Shown: in pieces, positions 4,923-7,184 of the stretch
How the letters are laid out: every line of letters begins with the position of its first letter
How positions within the stretch are numbered: position 1 is the stretch's first letter
Origin: JBEDKD01 sp041172365
GTDB lineage: Bacteria; Cyanobacteriota; Cyanobacteriia; Cyanobacteriales; Microcoleaceae
Length of the DNA stretch: 7,184 nt
Direction of reading: 5' to 3'
Assembly (NCBI GenBank): GCA_041172365.1
Contig: JBEDKD010000229.1
Location: 1 to 7,184, forward strand
The notes under the pieces: generated by a model
The model's input: only the letters and a program-made list of their open reading frames with translations
The model's database searches: none
What the model was told of the DNA's origin: nothing
Position numbers and translations under genes: made by a program

Positions 4923-5957
4923 GGACTGACAACCTTGAATTTTGCTCATTTCTAGGTTACTATAATTCACTAAACCTATGCCAATGGCTCGCCCTTCTTT
5001 GTTACATAATTGTACTGAATCATCACTAGAAAAAGTACCTTCGATCTTGATAATTCCCGCGGATAAAAGTGATTTACCATCTTGACAAATGGCTTTAACT
5101 GCACCATCATCTAAGTAAAGTTTCCCAGAGGGAATTAAGACATTGGCAATCCAATGTTTACGCGCATTGACTGGACGTGGTTGGGGTAAAAATTGGGTTC
5201 CGATCACGTCTCCCTGGAGAATTTTAATGATATTTTCAGGAAAATTACCTTGAGTAATCACAGTACGGACACCGGAAGCCGTCGCGATGCCCGCGGCTTC
5301 AATTTTTGTCACCATTCCCCCAGTACCCCAACCACTTTTGGAGTCTCCAGTTTTTACTTGAAATAGTTCTAATTGTTCCATGCTTTCCACAATATTAATC
5401 GGTTCGGCATCGGGGTTGGTACGAGGATCGGCCGAATAAAGTCGATCGACATCTGTTAATAAAAATAACCAGTCTGCTTCGACTAAACTCGCGACTAACG
5501 CGGATAAGTTATCATTATCCCCAAATTTTAATTCGTCAATCGCGACGGTATCATTTTCATTAACGATGGGAATAACCCCTAAACGTAATAATTGTTGAAA
5601 GGTATTGGAGCTGTTAACGTAACTATGTCGTTGTACTAAATCGCCTCTGGTTAATAAGACTTGCGCGATCGGCTGTCCAAAGATACTAAATAAATCATCA
5701 TAAATACGCATTAAACGACCTTGGCCGACGGCCGCGACAGCTTGTTTTATACTAATATTACGCGGTCTTTCATTTAACCCTAAGCGCGCACATCCCACTC
5801 CTACCGCGCCCGATGAGACTAAGACGACTCGATATCCCTGTTGACGTAAAGTGACAAGAGTTTCTACCAAGCTGGAAATGGTAGAAAGGGCTAAAACTCC
5901 TGTTTCTGGTTGGGTGAGGCTGGAAGTGCCAATTTTAATGACTATTGTTTCAGACAT
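4845..5957 (-). CDS. proB: Glutamate 5-kinase with PUA domain
   Basis: A 370-residue cytosolic enzyme. It phosphorylates glutamate to glutamyl 5-phosphate, the first step of proline synthesis, normally feedback-inhibited by proline. The amino-acid kinase domain (about 3-255) shows KIGTSSL (8-14), LVSSGAV (46-52), PIVNENDTV (130-138), FGDNDNLSA (145-153), LLTDVDRLYSADPR (166-179) and the GTGGM-TK loop (211-218). A C-terminal PUA domain covers about 273-352, and the tail ends VHRDNLVINS. Length equals the usual 367-370. I chose ATG at 5957: it gives MSETIVIKIG as in relatives; an in-frame TTG at 5981 would add eight residues and is less likely. The last 78 coding bases belong to a tandem duplication whose second copy lies downstream. 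It lies downstream of the yqeG-type gene on the same strand, 614 bases away. Confidence 0.96.
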   Translation of the reverse strand: MSETIVIKIGTSSLTQPETGVLALSTISSLVETLVTLRQQGYRVVLVSSGAVGVGCARLGLNERPRNISIKQAVAAVGQGRLMRIYDDLFSIFGQPIAQVLLTRGDLVQRHSYVNSSNTFQQLLRLGVIPIVNENDTVAIDELKFGDNDNLSALVASLVEADWLFLLTDVDRLYSADPRTNPDAEPINIVESMEQLELFQVKTGDSKSGWGTGGMVTKIEAAGIATASGVRTVITQGNFPENIIKILQGDVIGTQFLPQPRPVNARKHWIANVLIPSGKLYLDDGAVKAICQDGKSLLSAGIIKIEGTFSSDDSVQLCNKEGRAIGIGLVNYSNLEMSKIQGCQSEEISDILGYEGESTIVHRDNLVINS

Positions 5958-6001
5958 TGTAGGGAAATTTACCAAAATCAATCAAAGTTTACATTGTGAC
6001 A

Positions 6002-6086
6002 GATATAGCAGAAGGAAGAAGGAAGAAGGAATAACATCAAGGGTTTGGGACATTAAGAATGTCCTAACCGTCGAGGTTGCTATATC
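6002..6086. repeat. Palindromic element with GATATAGCA ends
   Basis: GATATAGCA (6002-6010) and TGCTATATC (6078-6086) are perfect complements. Nested inside is a second hairpin: GGTT (6042-6045) with AACC (6066-6069) and GGACATT (6048-6054) with AATGTCC (6058-6064), loop AAG. A triple GAAGGAA heptad lies between the outer and inner stems. Noncoding; it may be a small MITE. It sits 45 bases upstream of proB and may form part of its leader or promoter region. Confidence 0.5.
6011..6031. repeat. Heptanucleotide tandem repeat GAAGGAA x3
   Basis: Three perfect GAAGGAA units. Seven-base tandem repeats (STRR) are typical of cyanobacterial intergenic DNA. It lies inside the palindromic element at 6002-6086. 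Confidence 0.75.
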
Positions 6087-6135
6087 AAGAGAGGCAAGGA
6101 TATCTGGCGGCCTATGATAAGGCTTCTGTGACTTG

Positions 6136-6195
6136 AATACAGGCTACTATCCCTCCAAAAGGGACAGGGGGAGGGGGGAGCAAAAACCCTGTATT
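6136..6195. repeat. Palindromic element with AATACAGG ends
   Basis: AATACAGG (6136-6143) and CCTGTATT (6188-6195) are perfect complements. Inside, CCCTCC at 6151-6156 can pair with GGAGGG in the G-rich stretch 6165-6180. The 60-base unit is noncoding and looks like another dispersed hairpin repeat. A minus-strand frame over it (6080-6301) is an artefact of this composition. Confidence 0.45.
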
Positions 6196-6253
6196 TTACC
6201 CAAGTGAGAAATGGGATATCACCCGTGGGGAGAAGGAGACAAGTTAAAACAAC

Positions 6254-6291
6254 GAAACGCCAGAGTCCCAATCTGGGGAAACTGGCGTTTC
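6254..6291 (-). terminator. Strong hairpin, likely terminator downstream of the yqeG-type gene
   Basis: GAAACGCCAG (6254-6263) and CTGGCGTTTC (6282-6291) form ten perfect pairs, and TCCC/GGGA adds an inner stem. On the minus strand the stem is followed by GTTGTTTT, a moderate T-rich tract; on the plus strand it is not. This orientation would end a transcript coming from the HAD phosphatase gene about 280 bases upstream and separate it from proB. Confidence 0.5.
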
Positions 6292-6571
6292 TGTGAGGCA
6301 TTTACTTGATTATTATGTTTAGGGTCTTTATATTGGCTGACCCCATTTGATTTATTTCTATTATTGCAAGACTTTTTTGCGATCCCCGATTCCTTTATAT
6401 TTTCTTTAGATTTGTCTGCTAGATAGCTCTAAGTCAGGTAAAGAGAGATGAAAACCTGGGTAAAGCAAATAGGGATAGAGACAGAATGCCTATTTGTCTG
6501 TTCAAGGATACAAGAGATTTCTTATTAATCATCTCGCGTAAAATAATTTGCCATTAAGGGTTTTCTCGTTT
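6292..6571. other. Noncoding stretch with small hairpins
   Basis: No gene or RNA family is recognised. Local structure: GGGTC (6322-6326) with GACCC (6339-6343); CAGGT (6435-6439) with ACCTG (6454-6458); and CAAATAGG (6466-6473) with CCTATTTG (6489-6496). The last overlaps a competing AGACA/TGTCT pairing (6479-6483 with 6495-6499). It forms the 3' flank of the HAD phosphatase gene. Confidence 0.35.
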
Positions 6572-7093
6572 TTAGAGATGGGGAGTGAGGGACGCGCCCA
6601 ACATTTGAGAGATCCAAACTTCAAAGGTACGGGTATGATATTTACGCGCGGCTTCTGCGGGATCTACCATTGGTTCGACAAGGATGGTAAACATTCCGAG
6701 ACGGTTTCCCCCCAGAACATCGGTAAAGAGGCGATCGCCAACCATTCCAATTTGTTCAAAGGGAAGATTCATTTGTTCAACGGCTTGCTTCAGTTTGCGC
6801 CCACAAGGTTTAATCGCGCCTGTAAAATAGGGTAAATCGAGGGATTTGCCAATGCGGCCGATCCGATTTTCGCTGAGGTTATTACTGACTAAGGATACAG
6901 ACATGGTAGGTTTAATGGTTTCCATCCATGTATGTAATTCGGGAGTGGTATCCGTCGCGGTGATCGGAACCAAAGTCTCATCGACATCTAAGACTAAACC
7001 CTTCAGATTATATTGAGAGAGAAGTTCTAGGGTTAAGTGAGTGATCGGTTTTCCTAGTGTTAGATCCGGTTGTACGAGTTTGCCCCAAGACAT
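6572..7093 (-). CDS. YqeG-type HAD-superfamily (IIIA) phosphatase
   Basis: A 173-residue soluble protein with all four HAD motifs: VLDVDET (34-40), with nucleophile Asp36 and acid/base Asp38; SLVSNN (67-72); the motif III lysine at AIKPCGRKL (93-101, Lys95); and GMVGDRLFTDVLGGNRLGM (116-134), with Asp120 and Asp125 for metal binding. No cap domain is inserted, as in subclass III phosphatases, and length fits the YqeG family (about 170). The family occurs widely in Firmicutes and cyanobacteria; its physiological substrate is not established to my knowledge. ATG at 7093 gives a family-like N-terminus (WGKLVQPDLTL). A heptad tandem repeat begins 9 bases upstream, so any promoter must lie in or beyond it. 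It precedes proB on the same strand. Confidence 0.9.
   Translation of the reverse strand: MSWGKLVQPDLTLGKPITHLTLELLSQYNLKGLVLDVDETLVPITATDTTPELHTWMETIKPTMSVSLVSNNLSENRIGRIGKSLDLPYFTGAIKPCGRKLKQAVEQMNLPFEQIGMVGDRLFTDVLGGNRLGMFTILVEPMVDPAEAARKYHTRTFEVWISQMLGASLTPHL
6731..6738. repeat. HIP1 octamer GCGATCGC
   Basis: A perfect HIP1 palindrome within the yqeG-type gene, overlapping the codons of motif IV (GDRLF). Confidence 0.9.
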
Positions 7094-7102
7094 AGTTTTT
7101 TC

Positions 7103-7184
7103 GGTATTCGGTAATTGGTAATGGGTAATTGGTAATTGGTAATGGGTAATGGGGAATGGCTAATGGGGGAGGATGGGGAGGATG
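7103..7184. repeat. STRR-type heptanucleotide tandem repeat (GGTAATT/GGTAATG)
   Basis: From 7103 there are nine consecutive 7-base units: GGTATTC, GGTAATT, GGTAATG, GGTAATT, GGTAATT, GGTAATG, GGTAATG, GGGAATG and GCTAATG (to 7165). They then decay into GGGGAGGATGGGGAGGATG up to the window edge, where the repeat may continue. Such heptad arrays are a known class of cyanobacterial intergenic repeat. It begins 9 bases before the start codon of the HAD phosphatase gene. Confidence 0.85.

Noticed and set aside
5851..6117. Plus-strand 88-residue frame
   Set aside because: Overlaps the proB start region in antisense and then runs through a palindromic repeat; composition is not protein-like.
6080..6301. 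Minus-strand 73-residue frame with a hydrophobic patch
   Set aside because: Lies wholly over two palindromic elements; the hydrophobic residues come from repeat composition and there is no family resemblance.
6568..6580. 13 bases shared with the end of the TA-flanked palindrome (2910-2922)
   Set aside because: A 13-base match somewhere in 7 kb is expected about once by chance, there is no second arm nearby, and part of it encodes the HAD phosphatase C-terminus.
6548..6835. Plus-strand 95-residue frame
   Set aside because: Antisense to the HAD phosphatase gene, which carries all four family motifs.
1..7184. tRNA, rRNA or tmRNA genes
   Set aside because: No T-loop GTTCGA context with a matching acceptor stem was found in any gap; the one GGTTCGA (6673) is inside a coding gene.

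Overview
The window reads as ordinary cyanobacterial chromosome. Four perfect copies of the HIP1 octamer GCGATCGC lie in 7.2 kb (about 0.1 expected by chance). There is a heptanucleotide tandem repeat of the STRR type at the right edge. The gene set (folD, a crtE-type GGPP synthase next to a divergent-PAP2 gene, proB, a YqeG-type HAD phosphatase) also fits cyanobacteria. A repeat-rich unicellular or filamentous cyanobacterium of moderate G+C is my inference; I cannot name a genus.

Layout. 1-625 (+): 3' part of a gene for an exported protein with two SPOR-like repeats, cut by the window edge. 626-781: convergent gap with hairpins and two AGAAACC-C-GGTTTCT palindromes. 782-3816 (-): folD, then crtE, then a divergent-PAP2 membrane protein gene, all on one strand. 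The last two are 14 bp apart; folD and crtE are separated by 792 bp filled with at least three inverted-repeat elements. 3849-4262 (+): a small lipoprotein with an OB-fold-like domain, divergent from folD. 4263-4844: convergent gap made of a tandem duplication of about 320 bp, each unit holding a hairpin-forming inverted-repeat element plus the last 25 codons and stop of proB. 4845-5957 (-): proB. 5958-6571: noncoding, with three palindromic elements. 6572-7093 (-): YqeG-type phosphatase. 7094-7184: heptad tandem repeat.

How the genes relate. FolD supplies one-carbon folates. CrtE makes geranylgeranyl diphosphate for carotenoids, the chlorophyll phytyl tail and quinones. The adjacent PAP2-like protein might act on a lipid or prenyl phosphate, but its substrate is unknown. 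ProB starts proline synthesis from glutamate. These are housekeeping genes with no evident joint pathway beyond the close crtE-PAP2 pair.

I see no new defence, mobile or biosynthetic system. The real interest is in the gaps: the proB-tail tandem duplication, several MITE-like palindromes (one with a possible 4-bp target duplication, one flanked by TA), and two heptad repeats.
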